The position numbers were made by a program, and so were the translations under genes. Below the pieces are notes generated by a model. The model ran no database searches. It had not been told where the DNA came from and saw only the letters and a program-made list of their open reading frames with translations. DNA of 64,000 nucleotides, taken from NCBI GenBank assembly GCA_913043025.1, contig CAJWLM010000001.1, positions 124,001-188,000 of the forward strand, read 5' to 3'. How positions within the stretch are numbered: the stretch's first letter is position 1; the number at the start of each line of letters is the position of its first letter. Below are positions 26,717 to 34,966 of this stretch, one piece after another. Source of the stretch: an uncultured Rhodospirillaceae bacterium (GTDB lineage Bacteria; Pseudomonadota; Alphaproteobacteria; UBA8366).

Positions 26717-28350
26717 CAGTGTTTATTACCGGCGCTTGAGGGTCGCTTGACTAAGGACCATGTGTTGGGCACCTCTCCAATAGGCACTTCAATAAGCGTT
26801 GGCCCAGGCGAATTCATGCTTTCATCAAGTGCCGCTCGAAGGGCATCCGGTCCATTTGCATATAAACCCGCCATTCCAAATGTTTCCGCCATTTTTGCAA
26901 AGTCGGGATTGTGTAGATCTACTCCTATATGACGCCCACCATATCCTTCTTTTTGGAAACGCTTCACATTGCCGTACGCGTTGTCAGCAAAAACAACGCA
27001 CACGACATCGATTCCATGAGCTACAGCGGATGATAGCTCTTGCACATTAAACATGAAACCACCATCACCACAGATACAAACTACCTTTTTATCTGGTAGC
27101 GCGACTTTTGCCCCAAGAGCAGTAGGATAGCCATACCCAAGGGTAGCCTGATACCCGGGAGTTATAAGTGTGCGTGGCTGATAAATGGGACACCAATTTT
27201 GCATAAACGTAGCCATTTGAGTGACGTCTGTAACAAGTATACCGTCCTCTGGTAGAGCTTCACGTAACACTTTGCCAAACCCATATTGTGGCTGGAGATC
27301 TTCGAGTTTAGCTAGGGTGTCTTTTTTAGCCGAATTCAATTCGGTGGTTCGGCTTTCACGAATTTTGTTATGGGGTCCTACCCTGCTTTCCAATAATGGC
27401 AGCGCTTTTTTTGCAGTCGTGACCATAGTAATATCGGCCTCACGTGGAAGTTTTGCTTGATGCTTATCGGGATCAATGCGTATTAATTTAACTTCTTTTT
27501 CACGCCCCCATGCCAATCCGGGTGATGAAAATCGCGTTCCCACGACTAGTGCGACGTCAGCCTCTTCCCATAACTTTTGCCCTGTTATCATGGTCTGAGC
27601 AAGGTAATGGCGATCAGTAAGTGCGCCGCGGCCTGTACGGCTCATAATGACCGGTGCCTCGAGCATTTCGGCTAGATTCTTTAATTCCGTTTCGGCACCA
27701 AAGACACCCGAACCGACAAGTATCATAGGTTTCTCGGCTTCTCCGAGCATCTTTGCCGCAGCTTCAAGTGAATCCTCTTCAACATCTGATTCGATTTCAT
27801 AATTCTCAATGTCAAGTAGAGAAACATCACTGATTTTCCCCATGATATCGGGAGCCATTTCAAAAACGACTGGCTGCTTACGTCCCCTAAGCATTTGACT
27901 AAAAGCCTCCTGAAGAACCGGAGGAGCATCGGCTGGGGTGTCTGCACGTCCAACCCATTTTACAACGCCTCTCATGGCATTCGTTTGATCGATAATCTCA
28001 TGAGTTGCTCCAAGGCCAACGCCTATTTGATGGGAGGGAATTTGACCTGCGATACATATCACTGGCACGTTTGAGCCATATGCAGTGCAAAGCGCAGCGC
28101 CAGCATTTAATAATCCGGGCCCGGGCCCAACGATGCAAGCACCAACTTTGCCACTCGCTTGAGCATAACCAAGGGCCATATATGCGGCGCCTTGCTCGTG
28201 GCGGGTATGGATTGTCCGAAGTTGGTTGCGGGCCTCGAAAAGCGCATCAAAGGTGTTATCAAGTTGAACACCTGGTAGGCCGAAGATTGTAGTAACGCCA
28301 TGGTTTACAAGTGTTTGGATGATAGCTTGACCACCGGTCATATCGGTCAT
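26716..28350 (-). CDS. Thiamine-diphosphate-dependent enzyme, acetolactate-synthase-like
   Basis: This 544-residue ThDP enzyme has the three-domain layout of the acetolactate synthase/decarboxylase family. The catalytic Glu is in TRHEQGAAYMALGYAQ, the ThDP/Mg motif spans GDGGFMFNVQELSS to FADNAYGN, and the central FAD-like domain carries VLVGSGVFG-type loops. True acetolactate synthases are close relatives, but here there is no small subunit and the neighbours are PrpD-family enzymes and a CmcJ-like oxygenase. A role as a 2-oxoacid decarboxylase, lyase or carboligase in the same unknown pathway is more likely (inference). AGGAG stands about 9 bases before ATG 28350. Confidence 0.87.
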   Translation of the reverse strand: MTDMTGGQAIIQTLVNHGVTTIFGLPGVQLDNTFDALFEARNQLRTIHTRHEQGAAYMALGYAQASGKVGACIVGPGPGLLNAGAALCTAYGSNVPVICIAGQIPSHQIGVGLGATHEIIDQTNAMRGVVKWVGRADTPADAPPVLQEAFSQMLRGRKQPVVFEMAPDIMGKISDVSLLDIENYEIESDVEEDSLEAAAKMLGEAEKPMILVGSGVFGAETELKNLAEMLEAPVIMSRTGRGALTDRHYLAQTMITGQKLWEEADVALVVGTRFSSPGLAWGREKEVKLIRIDPDKHQAKLPREADITMVTTAKKALPLLESRVGPHNKIRESRTTELNSAKKDTLAKLEDLQPQYGFGKVLREALPEDGILVTDVTQMATFMQNWCPIYQPRTLITPGYQATLGYGYPTALGAKVALPDKKVVCICGDGGFMFNVQELSSAVAHGIDVVCVVFADNAYGNVKRFQKEGYGGRHIGVDLHNPDFAKMAETFGMAGLYANGPDALRAALDESMNSPGPTLIEVPIGEVPNTWSLVKRPSSAGNKH

Positions 28351-28418
28351 TGGGATTTTCTCCTAAGTTGGCAAGAATATTTACCATGATTGCAAAGTAA
28401 GTGAATGTAGTTGCTCTA

Positions 28419-29258
28419 TCACTTGTTAAAAAATACTAACGCTCGCATCTCACAGCTTTCTCGCGGATATTTATCGCTATCTTGATTTGGTAGAGGAAAT
28501 GATGAGTGTGCTGTCCACCTGGCTTTCCCGTCTATTGCAGAGTCGTACACTTTGAAAATGAGCACTTCGTCGCGCATCATTTCAGGAAAATAAAGCCATT
28601 TATGCCTGGCGCTGTGGGTGACCACGTATGTTTCCCCAACCCTATCTGGGTAAACCCGTCTCGATGGAAAGAGATCCTCTTTAGCAATATTGCGCGCGTC
28701 ACAAATACAGAGCGGGTCAGATTTTATCGGCCTATTAATTGCCCTCCAAACTTGGATGATTGCAAAACGATTTTTTAGCAGATTGTTTGCTTCATTCGGG
28801 AGCAAGTCATAGACCCGCTGAGGGCCAGACCACTCTGTGTAGTCATTGTGAACACGCCGAACCGGCTCGCGCACTGGCTGGCCCTCTCGTGCGTCTCTAT
28901 CACCAGAGCGCAGCGTATGATCAAAGACATGGACTCGAGTTGCCCCAGACACTAACTGAATAAGTTTTGCTGTCTCATCATAATAGATTTGCCGCATTTG
29001 TTCAGGACAATAAAAGTCTTTTACTTTGGTCTTATGGCTCAGAAACTCGAAACCGTGAATATCTAATGTAAACGTTCCCTGCATTGGTCTGGCGTTCTCA
29101 ATTTTCACTTTTCGATGTTCGTAATTACCTTGATATATACGTGTAGAAACGGTCTCGTCGCCTGTAAGGTTCTCCGCTGGTGTGCCATCATCAATATAAT
29201 ACATTAATGGCGCTTCAACTGTGTCTTGGGACATCTTAGTATTGGCCTTGCTAGTCAT
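28419..29258 (-). CDS. CmcJ/NvfI-family oxygenase
   Basis: This 279-residue protein matches the CmcJ/NvfI (GA4-desaturase-like) family: VHVFDHTLRSGD, VHNDYT with His137-x-Asp139 as likely iron ligands, ANNLLKNRFAIIQVWRAINRPI, and the closing PRESCEMRALVFF. In characterised cases these are Fe(II)/2-oxoglutarate oxygenases or partners in antibiotic and fungal meroterpenoid synthesis. The substrate is unknown here. It lies between a PrpD paralogue (24 bases upstream) and the ThDP enzyme (68 bases downstream) in one operon. AAGGGG precedes ATG 29258. Its presence in a carboxylic-acid operon is unusual. Confidence 0.8.
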   Translation of the reverse strand: MTSKANTKMSQDTVEAPLMYYIDDGTPAENLTGDETVSTRIYQGNYEHRKVKIENARPMQGTFTLDIHGFEFLSHKTKVKDFYCPEQMRQIYYDETAKLIQLVSGATRVHVFDHTLRSGDRDAREGQPVREPVRRVHNDYTEWSGPQRVYDLLPNEANNLLKNRFAIIQVWRAINRPIKSDPLCICDARNIAKEDLFPSRRVYPDRVGETYVVTHSARHKWLYFPEMMRDEVLIFKVYDSAIDGKARWTAHSSFPLPNQDSDKYPRESCEMRALVFFNK

Positions 29259-29282
29259 CCTTGCCCCTTTCTCACCATTCTA

Positions 29283-30650
29283 CTAAACGCCCGTTAAGCT
29301 GACTAAGTCCTCAACTCGATCTATCTCTTCAAGGTGCCATATTGCATCTGCCAGTTTTCGACGGCTTGTTTCATTAAGGATGCCGCCACTCATTTTATTA
29401 AATTTCTTCTCAAGGTGCCGTCTTGGTAATCCGCGCTCAGAAAGAGCTTGGGTCTGACATCGTTCTGTTACAATTTCCCTTTCGGAAGGAAACCTTGCGG
29501 TCATGCGGCAATTTCTATCTTCTGGCGCTGCGGCAGTAAATCCTGGGTTCAGCTCAATTGTAATTTTACTCATTAATTCATTGACATCAGGGTCAAGGAA
29601 CCTCTTTTTTTCGAAAGTTTCGGGCGTGATATCCCCGTCTATAAGTGCAACCGCGGCGCAGAAAGGAAGAGAGTGATCTGCCGATTCACGTGTCATGGGC
29701 TTCCAAAAATCAGGGACCCCTATCCATCGTCCGAAGGCTTGATCGAAGGTATCAATTTTAAGAAATTCAATGTTCGAGACATCATCAATTTTTTCGCGCA
29801 TATCTAGTGCTGTCAATACGGGGACATGGCAGCCGTATCGAATAGGAAAGGTCTTGATATCGCTTTGCTGCACACCAAACTCATGATTGGCCAAAGACTT
29901 TGGAACAGGCACATCATATTGCGTACCTTTCATTAGCTGGTTCCAGGCACCCATGTCACCCTCAAAAGGGTTCTCAGCGCAAGTCATACCCTCGCGTGCG
30001 AGGTAAGCAGCAAATACACCCTGTCGCGCAGCATTCGCGCCAGATAATCCCTTCCACATAGATAGAGTGCCAGTTCGGGTTTGATTGAGTGCCATATTTG
30101 GGATGAGAGCTAATGATAACGCTTGATGCATTTCATCTTTTGAAAGTTCTAGCAAACGGCCTGCACCAAGAGCGGCGCCTTGAACAACCTGAAATGGTTG
30201 ATCCCATCCAAATTTATCATTTGGCACCACATCAGCTAGGCGGCATTGGATTTCATAGGCAGCGGTGATAGCTGCTATAAGATCTTTTCCGCTTTTTTCC
30301 TCAGCCTCCGCTGTTGAGATTAGTCCAGCAATGACATCGGATGGATGGCTCACCCCGGCTCTGACATATGCGTCATTCATATCGAGATAACGTATCATGG
30401 CACTATTTACAAAAGTTGCACGTTCTGGGGATGTTGGAGTTAATGTGCCAAAAAGCCTGGCCGTTGGCCCTTCGGATATCGGATTAGCTAATCGACGAGA
30501 TATCCGCACTGGCTCCGCAAAGAACGCTGCCATAGCTACCCCAAGTGAATCTAGGATACGTTCCTTCGCAGCATCAATGACGCTATCGGGCAGTTTAGAA
30601 AAGGAAACTTTTGTTGCGAAGTTGACAAGTTTGTTGGCGGTTTTATCCAT
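29283..30650 (-). CDS. MmgE/PrpD-family protein, short clade (copy B)
   Basis: This 455-residue paralogue of the neighbouring copy C starts MDKTANKLVNFATKV and has RYLDMNDAYVRAGVSHPSD, NQTRTGTLSMWKGLSGANAA and TRESADHSLPFCAAVALIDG. Copy C begins only 8 bases upstream, so both must be expressed together. Family members act as homodimers; adjacent paralogues with the same motifs could form a heterodimer or work on successive substrates (inference). Compared with copy A, the loop around FGWDQPFQVVQGAALG and the C-terminal third differ most. AGG sits about 6 bases before ATG 30650. Confidence 0.86.
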   Translation of the reverse strand: MDKTANKLVNFATKVSFSKLPDSVIDAAKERILDSLGVAMAAFFAEPVRISRRLANPISEGPTARLFGTLTPTSPERATFVNSAMIRYLDMNDAYVRAGVSHPSDVIAGLISTAEAEEKSGKDLIAAITAAYEIQCRLADVVPNDKFGWDQPFQVVQGAALGAGRLLELSKDEMHQALSLALIPNMALNQTRTGTLSMWKGLSGANAARQGVFAAYLAREGMTCAENPFEGDMGAWNQLMKGTQYDVPVPKSLANHEFGVQQSDIKTFPIRYGCHVPVLTALDMREKIDDVSNIEFLKIDTFDQAFGRWIGVPDFWKPMTRESADHSLPFCAAVALIDGDITPETFEKKRFLDPDVNELMSKITIELNPGFTAAAPEDRNCRMTARFPSEREIVTERCQTQALSERGLPRRHLEKKFNKMSGGILNETSRRKLADAIWHLEEIDRVEDLVSLTGV

Positions 30651-30658
30651 GGTGCTGC

Positions 30659-32029
30659 CTATGTTTCATCAATGCCTGTTAGGGTCACTAGGTTTCCAAC
30701 AGATTTCATTTTGTTAATGCGCCAACAAAGACTGAGAATTTTTTTCCGAGTAGTTGATTTCAAAAAAGGTTTTGTGAGGTTATTGAATTTTGACTCAAGG
30801 ATTTTCTTTGGCATTCCACGAGCGTCATCTCTTGGAGTCATCTCGATTTCAACACTGATTTTCTTTCCCTTTTTTGTTGTTACTATTAACTGACAACATC
30901 GAATTTCGTATGCAAGCTCTGCATATTCGTTTGGTAGTGCCACCGAACATTTTTTCATAAGCGACAGAACGTCCTTATCCTTGTAACGTTCTGCACTGAA
31001 TGTCTCCGGGATAATTTTACCGTCGAGCATTGCGACTGAAACACAAAAGGGTAAAGAATGGTCTGCACTTTCGCGGGTAGTTGGTTTCCAGAATTCTGGT
31101 AGGTCAATCCAACGTTCAAAAGCTTGACGGATACTTCTGATTTCTAGGTGTTTTATGTCGCGCACCTTGACTTTTTTTCGCAATTCAAGGGCAGCTAAGG
31201 TTGGCGCATGACAATTGAAGCGAATTGGAAAAGACTTGATGGTAGTTTCCTCAATCGCAAAAGTATGCTTTGTGAATCTTGATGGAATTGGAATTTGGTA
31301 TTGTTCTCCAAATAACTGTTTCCAAACACCGTAATCACCTTCAAACGGTTGGTCCGGCCCACTCATGCCCTCGCGTGCGAGAAGCGCAGCAAAAACCCCT
31401 TGTCTTGCGCCTGCTGGGCCAGCCATTCCTTTCCACATTGAGATACGGTCTGTCCTTGTTTGATTTAAGGAGATATTAGGAACCAGTGCAAGTGATAGAG
31501 CATTTAACATTTGAGCCTTGTCTAGGTTCAAAAGTCGACTTGCACCAAGTGCTGTCCCCATGGCGACAACAGGAGTTTGATCCCAACCAAGTTGATTAAC
31601 TGGTACAACATCTACATACCGGCACTGAACTTCGTAGGCTATGATCAGGGAAAGGAGAAAGTCTTCGCCAGAACAATTCTCTGCTTCAGCAATTGCAAGC
31701 AACCCGGGCAAAGCATCGGCTGGATGACTTACGGATTCTCTTATGTAGGTGTCGGACAATTCAAGGTATCGGGTCATCGCTGAGTTCACAAAAGCAGCAA
31801 GATCAGGTGTCGTTGGGGTTAGTGTCGCAAAAGTACGCGCCATAGGGCCAATTGTGCTTGGGTAGGCAAGCTTACGTATTATCTTTATTGGAAGAGCATC
31901 ATGCGCTCCGATACTCACACCAAGGCAATTAATGAGCCTTGCTTTAGCATTCACAATCGCACGTCGACTTAAGTCCTCGAATTGTAGTTTCCTGGAAAAT
32001 GTTACCAGCTTATTGGCAGTCTGGTCCAA
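30659..32029 (-). CDS. MmgE/PrpD-family protein, short clade (copy C), operon leader
   Basis: This 456-residue enzyme is the first gene of the leftward operon. It starts with TTG at 32029, supported by an AAGGAAT ribosome site and by exact alignment of MDQTANKLVTFSRKL with copy B. Motifs are RYLELSDTYIRESVSHPAD, NQTRTDRISMWKGMAGPAG and TRESADHSLPFCVSVAMLDG. Note HPAD where copies A and B have HPSD. The N-terminal part keeps Cys-Leu-Gly-Val-Ser in NCLGVS, common in the family. It faces the lyase gene 204 bases away in a divergent arrangement. Confidence 0.86.
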   Translation of the reverse strand: MDQTANKLVTFSRKLQFEDLSRRAIVNAKARLINCLGVSIGAHDALPIKIIRKLAYPSTIGPMARTFATLTPTTPDLAAFVNSAMTRYLELSDTYIRESVSHPADALPGLLAIAEAENCSGEDFLLSLIIAYEVQCRYVDVVPVNQLGWDQTPVVAMGTALGASRLLNLDKAQMLNALSLALVPNISLNQTRTDRISMWKGMAGPAGARQGVFAALLAREGMSGPDQPFEGDYGVWKQLFGEQYQIPIPSRFTKHTFAIEETTIKSFPIRFNCHAPTLAALELRKKVKVRDIKHLEIRSIRQAFERWIDLPEFWKPTTRESADHSLPFCVSVAMLDGKIIPETFSAERYKDKDVLSLMKKCSVALPNEYAELAYEIRCCQLIVTTKKGKKISVEIEMTPRDDARGMPKKILESKFNNLTKPFLKSTTRKKILSLCWRINKMKSVGNLVTLTGIDET

Positions 32030-32233
32030 AAGTGCATTCCTTATTCCGTGCGCATTTGCAGAGTACTGAATTAAAGCCCATTCTAATCAATTCATGCAGA
32101 GGAGAATTTGGCAAAAGTGCTATGTTATTCTTCTGTTATAAGTAAAAATACCACACTACCATGTTCAGAAAGTTATCGCAAAATTGCTTGTTATCATGCC
32201 TTGGTTGAAACATTATCTTAAAGGGGGAAGAAA

Positions 32234-33148
32234 ATGAGAGATGCAAAAAGCAGAGGCCGTTTGTTGAAAGATCTCATTGAGGCGCCTGAGATTTTAATTT
32301 CGCCCGGCATATTCGACGGGTACAGCGCGCGGTTGGTTGAAAGTCGAGGATACAAGAGTGGAGCGATATCAGGTGCCGGACTATCTGAATGTCATTTAGG
32401 CTATCCAGATAGAGGGTTAATGGGCCTGGATGAAAACCTTTCGTGTTGCCGCAAAATTGCTGATTGTAGCAATCTATTGCTGCATGCTGACGCAGATACG
32501 GGCTATGGGAATGCAGTAAATGTTTTCTTCGTCACGCAGGCTTTTGAGAAAGCAGGAGTAGCGGCAGTAATGTTTGAAGACCAGACATGGCCTAAACGTT
32601 GTGGTCACATGGTTGGAAAATCAGTCATTGCCGCTGAAGAAATGATTGAAAAGATACACGCAGCCCGCGATGCCAAAAAAGATCCGGATTTCGTAATCAA
32701 AGCCCGAACTGACGCACGAGGTCCCTTAGGTCTTGATGAGGCCATACGGCGGCTCAATCTTTATGCAGAGGCTGGTGCTGATTTATTGTTTGCAGACGCA
32801 TTATTATCGGAGGAGGACATTCGGACTGTTGCTGCTAATGTTGACAAGCCATTAACAGTGAATATGGGACTCGGCATAAGAGCGCGGTCAACAACACCGT
32901 TAATTCCACCAAAAAAGTTACAGGACTTGGGTGTTGCTGCTGTATCCTATCCACGCCTACTGACGACATCTGCCGTGCGCGGAATGATTAACGGTTTCGA
33001 TGCATTCGAGGAAATGGTTGAGAAAAATGAACCTTCAGACAGAGCAGATCTATGTGTCAACTTTGAAGAACTCAACAGTATGATGGAAGTTGAATTTCTT
33101 GATGAACTCGAAGAGAGGTATGCAGCCGGACCTGGAAAAGCCGTCTGA
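32234..33148 (+). CDS. Isocitrate lyase/PEP mutase-family C-C lyase (dimethylmalate/methylisocitrate lyase-like)
   Basis: This 304-residue TIM-barrel enzyme has the superfamily marks LLHADADTGYGN (86-93, Mg site), FEDQTWPKRCGHMVGK with the KRCGH catalytic loop at 121-125, and ARTDARGPLGLDEAI. The KRCGH loop marks true lyases (PrpB, isocitrate lyase, 2,3-dimethylmalate lyase) rather than mutases or hydrolases. It should cleave a 2-hydroxy- or 3-hydroxy-carboxylate into two acids, one probably pyruvate or another 2-oxoacid. The two hydro-lyase subunit genes follow 14 and 9 bases apart, as lyase and dehydratase genes are associated in nicotinate-fermenting clostridia. ATG 32234 follows AAGGGGGAAG. 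Confidence 0.87.
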   Translation: MRDAKSRGRLLKDLIEAPEILISPGIFDGYSARLVESRGYKSGAISGAGLSECHLGYPDRGLMGLDENLSCCRKIADCSNLLLHADADTGYGNAVNVFFVTQAFEKAGVAAVMFEDQTWPKRCGHMVGKSVIAAEEMIEKIHAARDAKKDPDFVIKARTDARGPLGLDEAIRRLNLYAEAGADLLFADALLSEEDIRTVAANVDKPLTVNMGLGIRARSTTPLIPPKKLQDLGVAAVSYPRLLTTSAVRGMINGFDAFEEMVEKNEPSDRADLCVNFEELNSMMEVEFLDELEERYAAGPGKAV

Positions 33149-33162
33149 CAGGAGAGCTTTTT

Positions 33163-34413
33163 ATGGGAATGACTATTATTGAAAAGATACTTACGAAAGC
33201 GGGAGGTGTTCCGGTTAAGCCCGGTGACCTTGCGACCGTTAAGGTCGATGTTGCATGTCTATTTGATAATAATTTTATGGCCAGTGTCTGGCGTGATGTT
33301 TTGCATGTGGAAGATCCTTCCAAAGTAGTCGTCGTTATAGATCATCGTGCACCTGCAGCTCACGTCGGTAGTGCGCATGCGCATGCTACTGCCCGGACCT
33401 TTGTTGAAAAATTTGGCATCGAGCATTTTCACGATATTGGATACGATCAAGGTATCTGTCATGTGCTTATGGCCGAGCATGGTTATGCTAGGCCTGGCGG
33501 AGTTCTTCTTTGTAGCGACTCTCACACTTGTAGTGCTGGTGCTTTGAATTGCGCCGCACGTGGTGTTGGTTCACCAGACATGTTTTACGCAGTCTGCAAG
33601 GGAGAAACTTGGTTTCGTGTAGGCGAAACCATTAGGTATGAGTTAACCGGGCAACTTCCTCACTATGCTTTTATGAAAGATGTATTCTTCAAGATAGCCG
33701 GTGAATATGGTGGACACGTATCTCAAAATGTAGAATTCGGCGGTCCGGCACTTGGGACCCTGCCAATTGATGCGCGTAGAACGATGGCAACAATGGGAGC
33801 AGAGTTATCCGCAGAATTTGCAACATTTGAACCGGACGACATTCTTTTTGATTACGTCAAAGAGCGGACAAATGTCCCGTTCGAGCCTCAGATACCTGAC
33901 CCTGATGCTGATTATCTCGATAAGCGGGAAATAAATTTGAGTGAAATAAGGCCGCTAGTGGCGCTACCCGATAGTGTCGTTAATAATTCTGCGAATGTGC
34001 AAGATGTCGCTGGCACTAGGCTTGATCAATGCTTTGTTGGTTCGTGTGCAAATGGCACATTCGATGATTTATCTAGTGTTGCTCAGGTACTTGCCGGTCG
34101 ACGAGTTGCTCGCGGTACCCGCTTTATCATAACGCCAGGCAGCCAAAGCATATACCGCCGTGCTTTGAAGGCCGGCATTATCGAAATTTTGATGGATGCT
34201 GGAGCCGTGGTGACTAATTCTACCTGTGGTGCGTGTGGCGGAGGTCATATGGGTATTGTAGGTGCCGGTGACACTGTCATTACGGCGTCAACTCGAAATT
34301 TCAAGGGTCGCATGGGGGATCCCACCGCCAAGATATATATGGGTTCTTCGGCTACAGTGGCTGCCTCTGCAGTTGAGGGTGCAATTGCTGACCCCACTCC
34401 TTACTTGAGTTAG
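33163..34413 (+). CDS. Aconitase-superfamily hydro-lyase large subunit (LeuC/DmdA-like)
   Basis: The 416-residue product has the [4Fe-4S] ligands Cys294 (FVGSCANGTFDDL) and Cys355/Cys358 (NSTCGACGGGHMG), plus CSDSHTCSAGAL and the closing FKGRMGDPTAKIYMGS block. Its length fits the short archaeal/clostridial-type isopropylmalate, citraconate or dimethylmaleate hydratases rather than the ~470-residue bacterial LeuC. GANG in place of the usual CTNG-type tail (SCANGTF) is also seen. It would interconvert a hydroxy-dicarboxylate and its unsaturated form with the small subunit encoded next. Leucine biosynthesis is unlikely because no leuB or leuA is near. AGGAG precedes ATG 33163. Confidence 0.87.
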   Translation: MGMTIIEKILTKAGGVPVKPGDLATVKVDVACLFDNNFMASVWRDVLHVEDPSKVVVVIDHRAPAAHVGSAHAHATARTFVEKFGIEHFHDIGYDQGICHVLMAEHGYARPGGVLLCSDSHTCSAGALNCAARGVGSPDMFYAVCKGETWFRVGETIRYELTGQLPHYAFMKDVFFKIAGEYGGHVSQNVEFGGPALGTLPIDARRTMATMGAELSAEFATFEPDDILFDYVKERTNVPFEPQIPDPDADYLDKREINLSEIRPLVALPDSVVNNSANVQDVAGTRLDQCFVGSCANGTFDDLSSVAQVLAGRRVARGTRFIITPGSQSIYRRALKAGIIEILMDAGAVVTNSTCGACGGGHMGIVGAGDTVITASTRNFKGRMGDPTAKIYMGSSATVAASAVEGAIADPTPYLS

Positions 34414-34422
34414 GGCGCAAAG

Positions 34423-34932
34423 ATGGATGGATTAAATGTAAGGGCACGGGTATGGAAGTTCCCAGAAAATGTAAACACTGATCAAATAATTCCAAACCGT
34501 GCTTACTATTTATCGCCGGAGGAGCAGTTACCTTTTATTTTTGATGCGATGCGGCCCGGCTGGGTTGACGAGATGAAGAATGGAGATATCATCATCGCGG
34601 AACGAAACTTTGGCATGGGCTCATCACGACCGGCCGCCCGTAATTTAGCTCTGCTCGGAGTTGGCTGCTTGGTTGCAGACAATATAAACGGTCTTTTTTA
34701 TCGGAATTCAGTGAACTTTGGTCTTCCAGCAATAGAGTGCTCTGGCGTCTCAGATATGTTTGAAGAGGGTCAAGTTGCAGAGGTATCTTTCCAAGATTTT
34801 ACGATAAGGAATATTGACACCGGCGAAAGCTTAACGGGGCGCGAGGTTCCTAAGTCCTTGCTGCGCATTCTTAAAGCGGGCGGACTTTATCCACTGCTGG
34901 AGGACGAAGGTATGATTGCATTAGTCGAATGA
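34423..34932 (+). CDS. Aconitase-superfamily hydro-lyase small subunit (LeuD/DmdB-like)
   Basis: This 169-residue swivelling domain starts 9 bases after the large-subunit gene. It has VWKFPENVNTDQIIPNRAYYL and IIAERNFGMGSSRPAARNLALLG, then NSVNFGLPAIEC. The Ser-Ser-Arg substrate-binding motif is kept, but the residue after Arg is Pro instead of the usual Glu, and Met replaces the usual Cys before GSS. Both changes lie beside the active site and suggest a substrate other than isopropylmalate or aconitate (inference). YYLSPEE replaces the YLRT-type specificity loop. Length matches short archaeal-type LeuD. Confidence 0.87.
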   Translation: MDGLNVRARVWKFPENVNTDQIIPNRAYYLSPEEQLPFIFDAMRPGWVDEMKNGDIIIAERNFGMGSSRPAARNLALLGVGCLVADNINGLFYRNSVNFGLPAIECSGVSDMFEEGQVAEVSFQDFTIRNIDTGESLTGREVPKSLLRILKAGGLYPLLEDEGMIALVE

Positions 34933-34966
34933 AGTGCGATTTGGAAACAGAAAATTCTGAGTGAGA

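Noticed and set aside
33163-34932. Annotation of the aconitase-type pair as leuC and leuD
   Set aside because: Short archaeal-type lengths, changed SSRP loop, no leuA or leuB nearby, and linkage to a C-C lyase.
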